From positions 112,736 through 176,735 of the forward strand of contig NZ_JASISP010000006.1 of NCBI RefSeq assembly GCF_030063185.1: a stretch of DNA of 64,000 nucleotides, given 5' to 3'. The position numbers and the translations under genes were made by a program. Positions 62,791 through 64,000 of this stretch are shown piece after piece. Below the pieces are notes generated by a model. The model saw only the letters and a list, made by a program, of their open reading frames with translations, made no database searches and was not told the origin of the DNA. The first letter of the stretch is position 1; every line of letters starts with the position of its first letter. This DNA is from Arthrobacter sp. H35-D1 (GTDB lineage Bacteria > Actinomycetota > Actinomycetes > Actinomycetales > Micrococcaceae).

Positions 62791-63087
62791 TCGTACCTGC
62801 CCGTGCCCCATGGTGTGCCGGGCGAAGTACCCTGCCGGACGGGAAGGGACAAACTGCGCGCGGTCATGGGGAAGCTCCAAGGGTGATGGTGGTGGCTTCC
62901 AGACTATCTCCGAGCGCTGCAAAGGGGAGCTTAAGGAGATCTGGATAACGTTTTCCACCGTTGATCGGGCGCGGGTTGCAGTTCAGCGGACCTTTGGGTG
63001 GAAGCAGTGACCCGGTCGGAGAACCGCACTAGCGTTGAATCATCCTGAAATCAGGGTGCTCATCGCTTTCCAAGGAGGATGTTTTTC

Positions 63088-63633
63088 ATGAAATACATCA
63101 AGACGTGGCTGGCAGTTTTGGGGTTGTTGGCCGCATTCATCTTGGTCGCTCCCGCGCCGGCCCAGGCAGCCCCGTATTGCGGCATCACGTGGGGTTCGCT
63201 GGCCAAGTCCGCCGGCACCGGAACAAGCGCAACTATCAACAATGTCAGGGCTGGCCAGCATGCATGCTTTGACCGCATGGTGGTCGATGTCAGCGGTCAC
63301 GCCAATGGGTATTCAGTGGGCTATGTGTCAGCTGTTACGCGCCCAGGCAGTGGCTCGGTTGTCGCACTTCGCGGCGGCGCCTATTTGAAGGTGGTGGTCA
63401 AGGCGCCCGCGTACACCGAAGCCGGGGCGGCGAGCTACGTCCCTGCCAACCGCAACGAATTGGTCAACACTGCAGGCTACTCGACGTTGAGGCAGCTCGC
63501 TCTCGCTGGCAGTTTTGAAGGCAGCACCACCTTGGGTGTCGGCGTGCGTGCACGGCTGCCGTTCAACGTCTTTGTCCTCGACGGCCCCGGGGCCAGCTCG
63601 CGCATCGTCATCGATGTGGCGCACCGCTGGTAG
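63088..63633 (+). CDS. Secreted AMIN-like domain protein
   Basis: A 181-residue exported protein. A signal peptide (TWLAVLGLLAAFILVAPAPA with AQA cleavage) is followed by a beta-rich domain (FDRMVVDVSGHANGYSVGYV; RARLPFNVFVLDGPGASSRI). The pattern of D-R-M-V-V-D and the end R-I-V-I-D-V matches AMIN-like proteins that bind the cell wall. Start choice: AAGGAGG is directly before ATG 63079, too close; ATG 63088 has a 9-base gap. Confidence 0.8.
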   Translation: MKYIKTWLAVLGLLAAFILVAPAPAQAAPYCGITWGSLAKSAGTGTSATINNVRAGQHACFDRMVVDVSGHANGYSVGYVSAVTRPGSGSVVALRGGAYLKVVVKAPAYTEAGAASYVPANRNELVNTAGYSTLRQLALAGSFEGSTTLGVGVRARLPFNVFVLDGPGASSRIVIDVAHRW

Positions 63634-63655
63634 CAGCTCCGCCGCGAACATCCCC

Positions 63656-63696
63656 AGTGCCGTCGTCGGTTCCTTCCCAGGAACGACGGCGGCACT
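63656..63696 (+). terminator. Intrinsic terminator after the AMIN-like gene
   Basis: An imperfect 17-bp stem (left arm AGTGCCGTCGTCGGTTCC) with a short loop is followed by CACCTTTTCC. It lies 23 bases after the stop. Confidence 0.75.
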
Positions 63697-63877
63697 CACC
63701 TTTTCCTTGCCCTGCATCTTTGCGCTGAGCTGCTGCTTTCCGGTGGGACGGTGCGCGGGTGCCCGACGGTTGAGATGGGGGAGTGAGGCCCGGCCGGACA
63801 ATTGGCAGGCAGGTCCAAGTATAGAAAGTATGTCTGGGAAATAATATGGAATGCTAGCTTATATCATACATGCGATC

Positions 63878-63883
63878 TATACT
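63878..63883 (+). promoter_or_regulatory. -10 box of the last gene, with a flanking inverted repeat
   Basis: A consensus-grade TATACT ends six bases before ATG 63890. It is inside the right arm (TCTATACTTG, 63876-63885) of a 10-bp inverted repeat whose left arm (CAAGTATAGA) is at 63816-63825. The 60 bases between are A+T-rich. Confidence 0.6.
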
Positions 63884-63889
63884 TGTGGT

Positions 63890-64000
63890 ATGGGCGGTTC
63901 AGTGAATTTCCCTCGGGAAGAGGATGATTCATCCGCCACAGTCACTGTGGTGGAGCTGATTGCCGGGCTGGTGTTTCCCTCCCTTGAACCCTTGGACACG
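63890..64000 (+). CDS. Unidentified gene, 3' truncated by the window
   Basis: An open frame of 37 codons runs from ATG 63890 to the window edge (MGGSVNFPREEDDSSATVTV, then ELIAGLVFPSLEPL). The N-terminus is acidic; no family can be named from this length. Promoter evidence is good: TATACT six bases upstream and no ribosome site, as in other leaderless genes here. Confidence 0.5.
   Translation, partial: MGGSVNFPREEDDSSATVTVVELIAGLVFPSLEPLDT

Overview
The window is a G+C-rich chromosomal segment from an actinobacterium, most likely a member of the Micrococcaceae close to Arthrobacter. The reasons are the actinobacterial layout of the respiratory genes (ctaC-ctaD-ctaF on one side, ctaE-qcrC-qcrA-qcrB on the other, with trpD divergent from ctaE), LAxTG sortase signals on surface enzymes, and many start codons that sit 6-7 bases behind a TAnnnT box (leaderless transcripts). 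This assignment rests on gene content only. I saw no rRNA, tRNA, CRISPR array or insertion sequence.

Layout. 1-4.6 kb: the end of an M20 dipeptidase gene, the Fe-S carrier gene erpA, and cytochrome c oxidase ctaC-ctaD-ctaF closed by a strong terminator. 4.7-5.8 kb: ptsH (HPr) divergent from a GntR/HutC-type regulator. 5.85-6.46 kb: an almost pure G tract between two similar minus-strand terminator-like hairpins, probably a sequencing or assembly defect. 6.46-10.8 kb: the bc1 complex and oxidase subunit III on the minus strand. 10.9-20.3 kb: trpD, cutC, a stand-alone Lrp-type ligand domain, small membrane proteins, a decayed VOC gene, an ATPase, an MFS exporter, a DUF1990 fusion protein and hypotheticals. 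20.5-20.7 kb: a cluster of four inverted repeats. 21-27.2 kb: GH27 alpha-galactosidase, a manganese-type ABC transporter, an SGNH hydrolase and a DHFR-like reductase. 27.4-35.9 kb, minus strand: a catabolic locus with a surface-anchored GH20 hexosaminidase, a cytoplasmic sulfatase, an SsuABC/AtsRBC-like importer and a ROK regulator. 36-44 kb: trpF, then an accessory, gene-poor stretch with small membrane proteins, a Clp-N-domain protein paired with a tiny HTH regulator, tandem repeats and several frame-broken genes. 44-53.8 kb: flotillin, MBL hydrolase, a monooxygenase, a secreted pair, HrpB helicase, and a dps-SDR-chagasin operon. 54-64 kb: a second sortase-anchored GH20 enzyme with an 8-bp tandem repeat in its leader, YciO/Sua5, YggS, a class A penicillin-binding protein, a universal stress protein, heme O synthase, a secreted AMIN-like protein and the start of an unidentified gene.

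How the parts fit. CtaC/D/E/F with QcrA/B/C would form the bc1-aa3 supercomplex; the heme O synthase near 62 kb supplies its cofactor precursor and ErpA serves Fe-S assembly. Two cell-wall-anchored hexosaminidases, HPr, a GntR/HutC regulator and a ROK regulator suggest use of amino-sugar polymers. The sulfatase and importer next to one hexosaminidase suggest that sulfated amino-sugar or sulfate-ester substrates are used.

Caution: several genes (14.1, 40, 43 kb) contain frameshifts. With the G tract, this leaves open that some lesions are base-calling errors rather than true pseudogenes.
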